This document shows positions 1 through 9,115 of a stretch of DNA of 61,860 nt, piece after piece (position 1 is the first letter of the stretch; each line of letters begins with the position of its first letter). The notes below the pieces were generated by a model. That model did not search any database. It worked only from the letters and a program-made list of their open reading frames with translations, and was not told the DNA's origin. This stretch comes from Aromatoleum toluolicum (GTDB taxonomy: Bacteria > Pseudomonadota > Gammaproteobacteria > Burkholderiales > Rhodocyclaceae). Both the position numbers and the translations under genes were made by a program. The stretch covers positions 1 through 61,860 of the forward strand of contig NZ_WTVS01000016.1 in NCBI RefSeq assembly GCF_012911005.2, written 5' to 3'.

Positions 1-15
1 CGCCCGCTCGTCCCC

Positions 16-828
16 ATGCCCCGCCCCTGGCACCCCGGCGCACTGATCGGCTTTTCGGCCGCGCTTCACGCCGCCGCAGCGGCAGGCGTCGCCCTGCGCC
101 CCGAAGCGTGGCCGTGGGCAGCGGGCGCCGTCGCTGCCAACCACGGCCTGCTCACCGCGGCAGGGCTGCTGCCGCGCTGCTCGCTGCTCGGGACGAACTG
201 GACCCGGCTGCCCGGCACCGCGGCCGCGCGGGGCGAGATCGCGCTGACGATAGACGACGGCCCCGATCCGGACGTCACGCCGCGTGTGCTTGATCTCCTC
301 GATGCCCATCGCGCCCGGGCAACCTTCTTCGTCATCGGCCGGCTCGTGCGCGAACATCCGGCGCTCGCCCGAGAGATCGTCGCCCGCGGCCACGCCGTCG
401 AGAACCACAGCGAACACCACCTCAAGACCTTCTCGCTGCACGGCCCGCGCTGGCTCGTCCGCGAGATCGGCGCCGCGCAGGACACCATCGCGGAAGTCTG
501 CGGGCGGACACCGCGCTTTTTCCGCGCGCCGGCAGGCCTGCGCAACCCCTTCCTGGAACCCGTCCTCGCCCGGCTCGACCTGCAACTCGCATCGTGGACC
601 CGCCGGGCGTATGACACCCGCAACGGCGACGCCGATGCGGTTGCGTCCCGGCTGCTCGACGGCCGCGACGGGAAGATGCGCAGCGGCGACATCCTGCTGC
701 TGCACGACGGCAACGCCGCGCGCACGTCGTGCGGGCGGGCGGTGATCCTCGAAGCGCTCCCACGGGTGCTCGACGGATGCCGGGCTTCGGGCCTGATACC
801 GGTCACCCTCGAGCATGCCATCCCGTAA
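16..828 (+). CDS. Polysaccharide deacetylase (NodB-type) family protein
   Basis: 270 aa, complete within the window although it starts only 15 bases from the edge. Two hydrophobic N-terminal stretches (about residues 9-26 and 33-52) suggest membrane anchoring. The NodB homology domain follows: TIDDGPD at about 78-84 carries the catalytic and metal aspartates, and HSEHH at 131-135 supplies the metal-binding HxxxH. The family removes acyl groups from polysaccharides or other N-acetylated substrates; the substrate here is unknown. Upstream neighbours are outside the window, and the downstream cytochrome operon is separated by a 207-bp gap with a hairpin, so no operon link is visible. Confidence 0.88.
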   Translation: MPRPWHPGALIGFSAALHAAAAAGVALRPEAWPWAAGAVAANHGLLTAAGLLPRCSLLGTNWTRLPGTAAARGEIALTIDDGPDPDVTPRVLDLLDAHRARATFFVIGRLVREHPALAREIVARGHAVENHSEHHLKTFSLHGPRWLVREIGAAQDTIAEVCGRTPRFFRAPAGLRNPFLEPVLARLDLQLASWTRRAYDTRNGDADAVASRLLDGRDGKMRSGDILLLHDGNAARTSCGRAVILEALPRVLDGCRASGLIPVTLEHAIP

Positions 829-884
829 GCACGGCACCCGCCCGTCACCACGGCCAATGGCCGGAGCACCACGACAGCATGTAA

Positions 885-922
885 GGGCATCCCCCGATCA
901 TCCCGAATTGCGGGGGATACCC
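885..922 (+). terminator. Hairpin, possible terminator after the deacetylase gene
   Basis: ATCCCCCG (889-896) pairs perfectly with CGGGGGAT (911-918). The stem extends by three more G-C pairs (885-887 with 920-922) after one mismatch. The loop is 14 nt. No strong U tract follows directly, although a short T run lies near 938. It sits 57 bp after the deacetylase stop and 110 bp before the cytochrome gene. Confidence 0.45.
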
Positions 923-1035
923 TTTCGCTGCGCTTCATTTTTCCGCACCTCCGAATTCACGAGAATCCGCCCGACGCCAGGCATGTAACAAAGCGTATCC
1001 ATCCGGATCTGCCTGGTCAGCCTATCGGGGGTTCA

Positions 1036-2115
1036 ATGAAAACGGGAACACGATTCACGCGGCTTTTCGCAAGTCGCGGCGTCCGCCTCACGGCGGGCCT
1101 GCTGCTCATCCATCTCGGCGTAGGCCTCGCGCAGGCGGCCGTACTGCCGGCCAGCGCGGCCAACGCCCCGCTGATCCGCTTTGCCGAAGGCGCGGAATAC
1201 ATCGGTGAAGAGCGCTGCCTCGCATGCCACACCGTCGAGAACGACAAGTTCTCGCACACCACTCACGCCAAGGCTTTCCGCCTCAATCCGAAGAACGATC
1301 TCGAGCGCCGCGGCTGCGAGGCCTGCCACGGGCCCGGCTCGCGCCACGCCAACGAAAACTACATGGACAAGTCGCTCATCGTCAGCTTCACGCGCGAATC
1401 GACGAAAGCTGGCGAGCAACAAAAGGACAAGTCCCTGATCGTCGGCTTCACGCGCGAGGCGACGAAACCGGGTGAGGCGGCCAACAACAACGGGCCAGAC
1501 CAGAGCAACGCGGTATGTCTGCAGTGCCATGACGGCAATCAGCGCATCTTCTGGCGCTCGTCTACGCACCAGACCAGCGGCCTGGCCTGCACGGACTGCC
1601 ACAACCCGATGGCGAAGTTCTCGGCCACCGGCCTGCAGAAGGCCAACAGCATTTCCGAGACCTGCTACAGCTGCCATCAGCAGCAGCGCATGGAGTTCCG
1701 CAAGCGCTCGCACATGCCCTTGCCCGAAGGGAAGATGTCCTGCGTCGATTGCCATAACCCGCACGGCTCGCCGACGAAGCCGCTGCTCAAGGCAGATTCG
1801 GTCAACCAGCTCTGCTACAGCTGCCACCAGGAGAAGCGCGGCCCCTTCGTCTGGGAACACGCCCCGGTGCGCGAAAGCTGCCTCAACTGCCACAGCCCGC
1901 ACGGCTCGAACCAGGAAAAGCTGCTGACGACCCCACGCCCCTTCCTGTGCCAGCAGTGCCACACGCACACGACACACCAGAACAACCTCCTCACGCAGGC
2001 CAATACCGCCAGCGGCACGCTGCCTGACGAACGCGTGACCGGCCGCGGCTGCTCGACGTGTCATGCGCAGGTCCATGGCTCGAACCACCCGGCTGGCGCA
2101 CGGATGCATCGCTAA
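1036..2115 (+). CDS. mtrA: DmsE/MtrA-family decahaem c-type cytochrome
   Basis: 359 aa. An N-terminal signal peptide (charged start, hydrophobic segment about 16-33) is followed by exactly ten CXXCH haem sites: CLACH, CEACH, CLQCH, CTDCH, CYSCH, CVDCH, CYSCH, CLNCH, CQQCH and CSTCH. That count and length match MtrA/MtoA/PioA/DmsE, periplasmic cytochromes that insert into an outer-membrane beta barrel and pass electrons across the outer membrane. The barrel partner follows 21 bp downstream. An exact 60-bp period tandem duplication lies between haems 2 and 3 (1363-1482). No MtrC-like surface cytochrome is present, which resembles the Fe(II)-oxidising Mto/Pio arrangement more than the Shewanella one. 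Direction of electron flow cannot be told from sequence. Confidence 0.93.
   Translation: MKTGTRFTRLFASRGVRLTAGLLLIHLGVGLAQAAVLPASAANAPLIRFAEGAEYIGEERCLACHTVENDKFSHTTHAKAFRLNPKNDLERRGCEACHGPGSRHANENYMDKSLIVSFTRESTKAGEQQKDKSLIVGFTREATKPGEAANNNGPDQSNAVCLQCHDGNQRIFWRSSTHQTSGLACTDCHNPMAKFSATGLQKANSISETCYSCHQQQRMEFRKRSHMPLPEGKMSCVDCHNPHGSPTKPLLKADSVNQLCYSCHQEKRGPFVWEHAPVRESCLNCHSPHGSNQEKLLTTPRPFLCQQCHTHTTHQNNLLTQANTASGTLPDERVTGRGCSTCHAQVHGSNHPAGARMHR
1363..1482 (+). repeat. Two tandem 60-bp in-frame repeats inside mtrA
   Basis: Copy 1 is 1363-1422 and copy 2 is 1423-1482, both in frame. The 20-residue units align without gaps: copy 1 begins MDKSLIVSFTRE and copy 2 KDKSLIVGFTRE, with 14 of 20 residues identical. 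Silent and replacement differences are scattered, so the duplication is not very recent. It lies between haem motifs 2 and 3. Confidence 0.9.
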
Positions 2116-2136
2116 CGAGACTGAGGAACAACGATC

Positions 2137-4731
2137 ATGAAAAACAAGGAATTCGTCCTGCTCCCCATCGTCGCGATGCTCGCGATGATGGGTACCGGCC
2201 CCGCGCGCGCCGACTCCGCAGCCGGCGTCGACACCGTGCTCGGCAACGCGGCCGCCCCCGGTGGCGGCGACACCACGCGCTACACGGACCCGCAAGGCTT
2301 CTCCGCCGTGATGGGCGGCAAGGGCCCCTCGCATACACCGAGCGCGCAGCTCTACCAATACCCGCCGGTATCACCCGCTTACGTCGAAGGCAGCGGCGGC
2401 TGGCAATACTCGGGCAGCGTTGAAGCGGGCTACACCGGAGGCAAGGCCGACACCAAGGCCGCCGGCTTCCGCGAGTACGCGGACTGGAAGAACGGCGCAC
2501 TGATCAACAGTTTCAACGTCAGCGCAGAGAAGCCGGACGCTGCCCTTTATCTGCGACTGCGCGGCGGCGGCGTCGACCGGGACGACCAGTACTACGGTTT
2601 TGAGGCCGGGCGATACAACGGCATCAAGTTCTCGCTTTTTCTCAATGACACGCCACATATCTTCTCGACCAACGCGAGACCTCTGTGGAACGGTGTCGGG
2701 ACCGATAAGCTGACCCTGCCCGCCGGCCTCGCCGCCGGGACCCATACTCAGTCGGATCCGGCCAGTTACGCCGCACTGCAAGCGGCAGTGGCGAATGCCC
2801 GCGAAACGACGTTGAGCGTCGACCGGCAGAAGATCGGCCTGCGCATGGACGCGCCGATCAACGAGCGGCTCACCGGCTTCTTCAGCTACACGAACGAACG
2901 GCGCGAAGGCGAGCGCCCCTTCGGTGGCGGCTTCCTCTTCGACTTCATCCGCCGTTCTGCGGCAAATCCGGTCGGCAGCAACGTCCTGGGGGCAGTCAAC
3001 GAGACGGTCGAACCGATCGACTATACGACCCACGAGTTCCTCACGGGCCTGCGCTACGTCGGCGAGAAGGACCGCCTGAACCTCACCCTGTCGAGTTCGC
3101 TGTTTCGCAACGACAACAAATCCCTGACCTGGGAAAATCCCTTCTCGATCAACTTCGGCGCGGCCGGAACGACGAACTCGACCAGCTGGGAAAAAGGCCG
3201 TTTCGCCCTCAGCCCGGACAACGAGGCGTACAACATCAAGGCCGACTACGCTCGCATGCTGCCGCTGAACGGGCAGATCAGCGCGACCGTCGCCTTCGGC
3301 AGCATGCGCCAGAACGACGATCTGCTTCCGCCGACCATCAACGACGGCATCAATGCCGCCGGCGTGGCGACGACCTACGCCAGCGCAATCGCCGGCTACG
3401 ACACGACAGGCGTGCTCAGCCGTCTGAAGGCCGACGCGAGGATCGACACGCGCCTCGCCGACCTCGGCCTGTCTCTGCAACCCGCGGACGACCTCACCGT
3501 GCGCGCCAAGCTGCGCTACTACGACGAAGACAACCGCACGCGCTATACCGCCATCGATCCGGCCACCGGCAAGATCGGCTATCCGGCGCTGGATTACGCG
3601 CTGCCGGGCGTCTTTGGCGCGGCGTTCGGCTTCTACAACGGCACTAACAACATCCACTACCTGAGCATTCCGACCAGCTACACGCGCTGGACGGGAGGAC
3701 TTGGCGCCGACTACCGCCTCGGCCGCCAGAGCCAGGTCGGCGCAACCTGGGAAAGGGAGGAAACCGAGCGCCCGTACCGCGAAGTCAAGAACACCACCGA
3801 GGACCGTCTCAAGCTCACTTTCAACACCCGCGCCTTCGAACAATCGATGCTGCGCGCGTCGTGGGAGATCGGCGATCGTCGCGGCAGCGAATACCGCTAC
3901 GACATCTACGAACACTTCTACACCAGCTCGCGCGACGACTACACCGGTGCCGTGCCCGTGCACACCCTCGCCGAACTGCGCAAGTTCGATATCGCCGATC
4001 GCCGCCAGAACCTCATCAACCTGCGCTGGAACTACATGCTGCGCTCGGACATGGACGCGATGCTGTCCTTGCAGCACAAGCGGAGCGACTACCTCGACAG
4101 CGACTACGGCCGCACCGGCGACGAGAAACTCAGCACCGCGAATGCGGAATGGAACTACACGCCCGCACCGGGCAGCAGTTTCTTCACGTGGTACTCCTTC
4201 CAGACCGGCGAGATGAGCCAGCGCAACATCAACCAGGGCGTGAGCGGCACACGCGCCAGTTCCCATACCGGCGTCGACAACATGTATCCGCTGGCCGGCG
4301 CGTGGAACGCCAGCACCGACGACCTCAACCACGCGCTCGGCGCCGGCTTCACGCACAACTTCGGCTGGGTCCGCCTGGAAAGCCGCTACAGCTACATGTG
4401 GTCGTCGAGCAAGCAGAAGTACGGCTACGGCAATGCACAGGCGGCGACGGTGGGCAGCGGCACCAGGGAGACTCAGACCGCGGCGGTTGCGGGCGACGAG
4501 TTTGCCGACATGAAGTACCGCCTGCAGGTGCTCGAAACGAGCATCGTGCATGACCTGGACAAGAACAATTCGGTGCGACTGTTCCATCGCTGGGAGAAGC
4601 GCAACGTCGAGGACTGGCACTACACCGGCCTCGACGGCAACCAGCTGATCGGCCAGAAGCTGTACCTCGGCGCCACCCCGGAGGACTACAACGTCAACGT
4701 GCTGGGCGTGTTCTGGCAGTACCGCATGTAG
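2137..4731 (+). CDS. mtrB: MtrB/PioB-family decahaem-associated outer-membrane beta-barrel
   Basis: 864 aa. A signal peptide (about residues 1-25, ending ARA-D) precedes a long protein rich in alternating aromatic/polar strands with acidic and Asn-rich loops, typical of the 26-28-strand MtrB/PioB/MtoB porins that sheathe the decahaem cytochrome. It is preceded by a GAGG-like ribosome site and lies 21 bp after the cytochrome gene, so the two are one operon. No cysteine is visible in the whole protein, whereas Shewanella MtrB carries an N-terminal CXXC; this fits MtoB/PioB-like members. The predicted job is a trans-outer-membrane electron conduit. Confidence 0.9.
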   Translation: MKNKEFVLLPIVAMLAMMGTGPARADSAAGVDTVLGNAAAPGGGDTTRYTDPQGFSAVMGGKGPSHTPSAQLYQYPPVSPAYVEGSGGWQYSGSVEAGYTGGKADTKAAGFREYADWKNGALINSFNVSAEKPDAALYLRLRGGGVDRDDQYYGFEAGRYNGIKFSLFLNDTPHIFSTNARPLWNGVGTDKLTLPAGLAAGTHTQSDPASYAALQAAVANARETTLSVDRQKIGLRMDAPINERLTGFFSYTNERREGERPFGGGFLFDFIRRSAANPVGSNVLGAVNETVEPIDYTTHEFLTGLRYVGEKDRLNLTLSSSLFRNDNKSLTWENPFSINFGAAGTTNSTSWEKGRFALSPDNEAYNIKADYARMLPLNGQISATVAFGSMRQNDDLLPPTINDGINAAGVATTYASAIAGYDTTGVLSRLKADARIDTRLADLGLSLQPADDLTVRAKLRYYDEDNRTRYTAIDPATGKIGYPALDYALPGVFGAAFGFYNGTNNIHYLSIPTSYTRWTGGLGADYRLGRQSQVGATWEREETERPYREVKNTTEDRLKLTFNTRAFEQSMLRASWEIGDRRGSEYRYDIYEHFYTSSRDDYTGAVPVHTLAELRKFDIADRRQNLINLRWNYMLRSDMDAMLSLQHKRSDYLDSDYGRTGDEKLSTANAEWNYTPAPGSSFFTWYSFQTGEMSQRNINQGVSGTRASSHTGVDNMYPLAGAWNASTDDLNHALGAGFTHNFGWVRLESRYSYMWSSSKQKYGYGNAQAATVGSGTRETQTAAVAGDEFADMKYRLQVLETSIVHDLDKNNSVRLFHRWEKRNVEDWHYTGLDGNQLIGQKLYLGATPEDYNVNVLGVFWQYRM

Positions 4732-4755
4732 GGCCGGAGTCCGACGTGCCGAGTG

Positions 4756-4781
4756 CAAGGCCCCGGCAAGCCGGGGTCTTG
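4756..4781 (+). terminator. Terminator hairpin between mtrB and the LysR gene
   Basis: A 12-bp stem (4756-4767 with 4770-4781) with one G-T wobble and a 2-nt AA loop: CAAGGCCCCGGC / GCCGGGGTCTTG. It lies 25 bp after the mtrB stop and 22 bp before the convergent LysR stop, so it could act for both. No clear U tract follows on either side. Confidence 0.65.
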
Positions 4782-4803
4782 CGCATTAGCCTGGGGCTTG
4801 TGC

Positions 4804-5715
4804 TCACATGGCAGGATCGAAGGCCGGAAATTCCTCCTCGAACAGCGCCACCAGGAAGTCCAGCAAGGCCCGTATGCGCGCCGTATTGCGGCCGGCCGGC
4901 AGGAACACCGCGTGGGCCAGATTGGGGATCGTTTCGTAGTCGGGCAGTACACGCACGAGGCGGCCGGCACGCAGGTCGTCACCGACGATGAATGTCGGTT
5001 CGCAGATGATGCCCCGCCCCGCGAGCGCGGCGATGCGGTTCATGTCGCCGTTGTTGGAGCGGAACGTGCCGTTCACCGGAACGACGATCTCCTGCCCACC
5101 CCTGCGCAGCGTCCACCCGTTGCCGGACGCAAGATTGGTGTACAAGAGACAGCTGTGGCGCACCAGTTCGTCGGGCTTCTCCGGGACGCCGGCGCGCGCC
5201 AGATACTCCGGACTCGCACACAGCGCCGTGCGGATCACGGCGAGGCGTCGCGCGACATACATCCCCGAAACATTGCGCGTGATGCGCACCGCCAGATCGA
5301 CACCCTCCTGGGCGAGATCGACGATCCGGTCGGAAAAGCGGATCTCCGTCTTGAGCGCCGGATGGGATTCGACGAACCGTGAGAAATGCCGGGCAAGGAA
5401 GGCGTTGCTGAAGGAGTACGGGACGCTGATGCGCAGGCAGCCTCCAAGTGTGGCAGTGTCGGCGGATACGGCAAGTTCCGTCGCGGCGATTTCGTCCAGA
5501 TGCGTGCAACAGCGCTCGTAATACATCGTACCGGGTTCGGTCAGGCTGATCTTGCGCGTGCTGCGGTGAAGCAGCGACACGCCAAGCGACTGCTCCAGGT
5601 CCGCCACGTGACGCGATGCGGTGGTGGTTGAAATGGCGAGCTTGGCCGACGCCCGGGTGAACGAGCCACAATCGATGACCGTGCGGAAGACGTTCATCGC
5701 GGTCAGTTTGTCCAT
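4804..5715 (-). CDS. LysR-family transcriptional regulator
   Basis: 303 aa from the start MDKLTAMNVF, the usual N-terminus of CrgA-like LysR regulators; an upstream in-frame ATG at 5739 would add 8 residues. The N-terminal winged helix-turn-helix spans about residues 1-60 (AISTTTASRHVADLEQSLG), followed by a LysR substrate-binding domain. It is divergent from the ketosynthase operon (196-bp gap) and convergent with mtrB. LysR proteins usually control the divergent neighbour, so regulation of the pigment-type fatty-acid genes is the simplest inference. The co-inducer is unknown. Confidence 0.88.
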   Translation of the reverse strand: MDKLTAMNVFRTVIDCGSFTRASAKLAISTTTASRHVADLEQSLGVSLLHRSTRKISLTEPGTMYYERCCTHLDEIAATELAVSADTATLGGCLRISVPYSFSNAFLARHFSRFVESHPALKTEIRFSDRIVDLAQEGVDLAVRITRNVSGMYVARRLAVIRTALCASPEYLARAGVPEKPDELVRHSCLLYTNLASGNGWTLRRGGQEIVVPVNGTFRSNNGDMNRIAALAGRGIICEPTFIVGDDLRAGRLVRVLPDYETIPNLAHAVFLPAGRNTARIRALLDFLVALFEEEFPAFDPAM

Positions 5716-5798
5716 GAATCCGTCCGTATGCTGTTTCAATCGGGTCGCCGCAGTTTATGGGGATGCAGCACGCCGAAATAGCGCGCATCGAATGAAAT

Positions 5799-5821
5799 AC
5801 TGTTTCGCAAACCAAAACAGT
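5799..5821. promoter_or_regulatory. Inverted repeat, candidate LysR operator
   Basis: ACTGTTT (5799-5805) and AAACAGT (5815-5821) form a perfect 7-bp dyad with a 9-bp spacer in the gap between the LysR gene and the ketosynthase gene. A second CTGTTTC lies near 5730. The position fits a LysR site, but the half-sites are AT-richer and longer than a minimal T-N11-A box. Confidence 0.4.
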
Positions 5822-5911
5822 CGCTGACCGATACGCGGCCCGTGCAACCACATCCCGAACGCAGAGCGAGCACAGCCGCCATCGCGCACTTTGCTAGAAT
5901 AGCCCTCCTTC

Positions 5912-7117
5912 GTGCAATTGCGAGTCAAAGTGCATCCGCTGCTGATTTCCGCCTACACCGCCACGTCCTGCCTCGGGCACGGGCTGGCGCCGCTGCGCGA
6001 AGCCATGCTCGCCGGCCGGTCCGGGCTCAAGCCCTGTGATTTCGAGACCGTCTCGCTGCAGACATGGACCGGCGAGGTCGAGGGCACCGACGACGACCGG
6101 CTCCCTGCGGCGCTGGCGCGCTTCGACTGTCGCAACAACCGGCTTGCGCAACTCGGCCTCGTGCAGGACGGTTTCGCCGACTCCGTTCGCACGGCGATGT
6201 CCCGCTATGGTGCCGATCGCGTCGGCGTGTTCCTTGGCACGAGCACCTCCGGCATCCTCGAGACCGAACTCGCCTACCGCCGGCGCGCAGCGGACACCGG
6301 AGCGCTGCCGGCCGACTTCAACTACGCCGGCACGCACAACACCTTCTCGCTGGCCGATTTCGTGCTGCACTGGTTCGGACTGAAGGGACCCGCCGTGGTC
6401 GTCTCGTCCGCCTGCTCGTCGAGCGCCAAGGTGTTCGCCTCCGCCGCACGCATGATCGCGAGCGGTCTGATCGACGCGGCCCTCGTCGGCGGCGTTGACT
6501 CGCTGTGCCTCACGACGCTGTACGGCTTCAATTCGCTGGAGCTCACCTCCTCGCAGGCCTGCCGCCCCTTCGATCGCGCCCGCGACGGCATCTCGATCGG
6601 CGAAGGAGCCGCCTTCGCCCTGGTGGAACGGACGGCGGTTCCACTTCCGCCGGACGCGATCCTCCTGCTCGGTTATGGCGAATCGAGCGACGCCTACCAC
6701 ATGTCCTCGCCGCATCCGGAGGGTCGCGGCGCCCGTCAGGCGATGGACGCCGCGCTGGCACGCGCCGGCCTGACTGCGCGCGACATCGACTACATCAACC
6801 TCCACGGCACGGCGACGCCGAGCAATGACGCCGCCGAAGGCAAGGCCGTGACGGGGCTCTTCGGCGATGCGACGCCCTGCAGCTCCACCAAGGGCGCAAC
6901 CGGTCACACCCTCGGCGCCGCCGGGGGCGTCGAGGCCGTGATCGCCGCGCTCGCGATCCGCGACGGCTTCATTCCGGCGGGAGCCGGCACCACCGATCCC
7001 GAAGCGGGGCTCGACTACGTACTCGCCACGCGCCACCAGACGGTGCGACGTGTTCTCAGCAACTCGTTCGGATTCGGCGGCACGAACTGCAGCCTCATCC
7101 TTGGCTGCCCAGCATGA
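5912..7117 (+). CDS. Beta-ketoacyl-ACP synthase (KAS I/II, aryl-polyene type)
   Basis: 401 aa from a GTG at 5912; a second GTG at 5930 (VHPLLISAYTAT) is equally plausible because it places the first beta strand at the terminus as in relatives. The thiolase-fold Cys-His-His triad is complete: Cys in SSACSSSAK, His in INLHGTATPSND and His in KGATGHTLGAAGG. It condenses malonyl-ACP with a growing acyl or aryl-polyenoyl chain. The next three genes overlap by ATGA junctions, giving a four-gene KS/CLF/DH/KR operon that corresponds to the core of aryl-polyene or xanthomonadin loci. The LysR gene is divergent upstream. Confidence 0.88.
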   Translation: MQLRVKVHPLLISAYTATSCLGHGLAPLREAMLAGRSGLKPCDFETVSLQTWTGEVEGTDDDRLPAALARFDCRNNRLAQLGLVQDGFADSVRTAMSRYGADRVGVFLGTSTSGILETELAYRRRAADTGALPADFNYAGTHNTFSLADFVLHWFGLKGPAVVVSSACSSSAKVFASAARMIASGLIDAALVGGVDSLCLTTLYGFNSLELTSSQACRPFDRARDGISIGEGAAFALVERTAVPLPPDAILLLGYGESSDAYHMSSPHPEGRGARQAMDAALARAGLTARDIDYINLHGTATPSNDAAEGKAVTGLFGDATPCSSTKGATGHTLGAAGGVEAVIAALAIRDGFIPAGAGTTDPEAGLDYVLATRHQTVRRVLSNSFGFGGTNCSLILGCPA

Positions 7118-7923
7118 GTCCGACCATGACCAACCCGCCCGCGGCCTGGATCCGCAGCATCGGCCTCATCGGGCCCGGCATGTCCGACTGGCCGGCCTGC
7201 GCCGCGATCCTGCTGGGCAAGGCTGAGTGGCAGCCCGAAAAGACCGTGCTCAACGCCCCCGAGCAACTGCCGCCGGCCGAACGCCGTCGTGCGGTGCGGG
7301 TAGTGAAGCTCGCCCTGGGAATCGGCCTGCAGGCGACGACTGCTGCCGGCGTGGATCCGTCCGGGTTCGCGACCGTCTTCTCCTCCTCCGGCGGCGACGG
7401 CGTCAATTGCCATCAGATCTGCGAAACCCTCGCATCGGACGACCGCCAGATCTCGCCGACGCGTTTTCACAATTCGGTGCATAACGCCGCCGCCGGCTAC
7501 TGGGGCATCGCCACCGGCGCGACCGCCGCGTCGGCAGTGCTATGCGCCTACGACGCCAGCTTCGGCGCGGGCCTCCTCGAGGCCCTCGCGCAGGTCCAGG
7601 TCGAGCGCGCGCCCTGCCTGCTGCTCGCCTACGACGCCGACTACCCCGAACCGCTGCGGGCGGCGCGCCCCATCCCCGACGCCTTCGGCGTCGCGCTGCT
7701 GCTGACGCCCGAGCGGGAAGCAGAGAGCTGCGGACGCATCGCCGCGAGCCTGACCGACGCCCCCGCCGACACCCTGCCGGATTCCGCGCTCGACACCCTG
7801 CGATGCGCGATCCCCGCCGCGCGCAGCCTGCCCCTGCTGGGCGCGATTGCCGGGCGCCGCGCGGGCCGGATCGTCCTCGACTATCTGGACCACGTCCGCC
7901 TCGCGGTCGATTACGCGGCATGA
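7114..7923 (+). CDS. Beta-ketoacyl synthase-like protein (chain-length-factor type)
   Basis: 269 aa, short for a ketosynthase. It matches the N-terminal-half KS-like family found in aryl-polyene clusters (PF13723-type). The conserved region NSVHNAAAGYWGIATG is visible, but no His-containing HGT or GATGH motifs occur, so it should not condense alone and probably pairs with the upstream KS. The start overlaps the KS stop by 4 bp (ATGA) and its own stop overlaps the dehydratase start, implying translational coupling and fixed stoichiometry. Confidence 0.8.
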   Translation: MSPTMTNPPAAWIRSIGLIGPGMSDWPACAAILLGKAEWQPEKTVLNAPEQLPPAERRRAVRVVKLALGIGLQATTAAGVDPSGFATVFSSSGGDGVNCHQICETLASDDRQISPTRFHNSVHNAAAGYWGIATGATAASAVLCAYDASFGAGLLEALAQVQVERAPCLLLAYDADYPEPLRAARPIPDAFGVALLLTPEREAESCGRIAASLTDAPADTLPDSALDTLRCAIPAARSLPLLGAIAGRRAGRIVLDYLDHVRLAVDYAA

Positions 7924-8399
7924 CCGAACCCGTGACGCTCGACCGCAAAGGCATCGCCGCGCGCATCCCGCACCAGGGCAACATGTGCCTGCTCGCTGGC
8001 GTCGACGCCTGGGACGCCGACGCGATCCGCTGCCGCGCGACGAGCCACCGCGACGCCGACAACCCGTTGCGCGACGATCGCGGCCTGCCGGCGACGAGCG
8101 CCATCGAGTACGCCGCACAGGCGATGGCCGTGCACGGCGCCCTGCTCGCAACGCCGGGCGAGACCCCGCGCGCGGGTTTCCTCGCGAGCGTGCGCGGCGT
8201 CGAGATCGCGGTCGAACGGCTAGACACCGTCGCGGCCGATCTCGACATCCGCGCCGAACGCATCACCGGCAACGACAACCAGATCCTCTATTCCTTGACC
8301 GTCGCCGCGGACGGGCGAGTGCTCGTTTCCGGCCGCGCCGCGGTGATTCTCGACGCGGGCGCCCTCGGCGCCGGCGGTCTCAGCGGGAACCAGTCATGA
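7920..8399 (+). CDS. Hotdog-fold 3-hydroxyacyl-ACP dehydratase (ApeP/FabZ-like)
   Basis: 159 aa. The start ATG at 7920 overlaps the previous stop (ATGA); the open frame extends further upstream but that part is antisense-like sequence inside the preceding gene. Motifs IPHQGNMCLL and SAIEYAAQAMAVHGAL fit the ApeP-like dehydratase family, with GFLASVRGVE as the third strand region. It should dehydrate 3-hydroxyacyl-ACP to the trans-2-enoyl-ACP. With no enoyl reductase in the operon, double bonds would accumulate and give a polyene. The stop overlaps the ketoreductase start. Confidence 0.82.
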   Translation: MTEPVTLDRKGIAARIPHQGNMCLLAGVDAWDADAIRCRATSHRDADNPLRDDRGLPATSAIEYAAQAMAVHGALLATPGETPRAGFLASVRGVEIAVERLDTVAADLDIRAERITGNDNQILYSLTVAADGRVLVSGRAAVILDAGALGAGGLSGNQS

Positions 8400-9115
8400 A
8401 GCGCGCACTCGTCACCGGCGGAAGCGGCGCGATCGGCGCGGCAATCTGCCGCCGCCTCGCCCGCGACGGCCATCACGTCTTCATCCACGCCAACCGCAAC
8501 GCCGACAAGGCCGAAGCGCTTGCCGCGGAGATCCGCGGCGCGGGCGGCAGTGCGGAAGCGATCGCGTTCGACGTCACCGACGCCGCGGCCACCGCCGCCG
8601 CGCTCGAGGCGATCGGCGCGGATGGTCCGCTGCAGATCCTCGTGAACAATGCCGGCATCCACGACGACGCGGTGTTCCCCGGCATGCGCGCCGACCAGTG
8701 GCAGCGCGTCATCGACGTGTCGCTGAACGGCTTCTTCAACGTCACCCAACCGCTCACGATGCCGATGATACGCACCCGCTGGGGGCGCATCATCACGATA
8801 TCGTCAGTGGCGGCGATCACCGGCAACCGTGGCCAAACGAACTACGCTGCGGCGAAGGGCGCCCTGCATTCGGCAAGCAAGTCGCTCGCGCAGGAACTCG
8901 CGAGCCGGGGCATCACGGTGAATGTCGTGGCCCCCGGCATCATCGACACCGCGATGAGTGAGGACGCCTTCGACGCGGAGACGATCGCACGCATGGTGCC
9001 GATGAAGCGCGCCGGAAAGCCCGAAGAGGTCGCCGACCTGGTGGGTTTCCTCGCATCCTCCCAGGCGGCCTACATCAGCGGCCAGGTGATCTCGATCAAC
9101 GGCGGGATGATCTGA
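8396..9115 (+). CDS. fabG: 3-oxoacyl-ACP reductase (FabG-type SDR)
   Basis: 239 aa from the ATG at 8396, overlapping the dehydratase stop. Classical short-chain dehydrogenase: GGSGAIGAAICRRL cofactor loop, NNAG motif, catalytic Ser in TISSVAA, YAAAK for Tyr and Lys, and a C-terminal SGQVISINGGM. It reduces the ketone made by the upstream KS. The 3-prime end overlaps the convergent glycosyltransferase gene by 20 bp. Confidence 0.9.
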   Translation: MKRALVTGGSGAIGAAICRRLARDGHHVFIHANRNADKAEALAAEIRGAGGSAEAIAFDVTDAAATAAALEAIGADGPLQILVNNAGIHDDAVFPGMRADQWQRVIDVSLNGFFNVTQPLTMPMIRTRWGRIITISSVAAITGNRGQTNYAAAKGALHSASKSLAQELASRGITVNVVAPGIIDTAMSEDAFDAETIARMVPMKRAGKPEEVADLVGFLASSQAAYISGQVISINGGMI

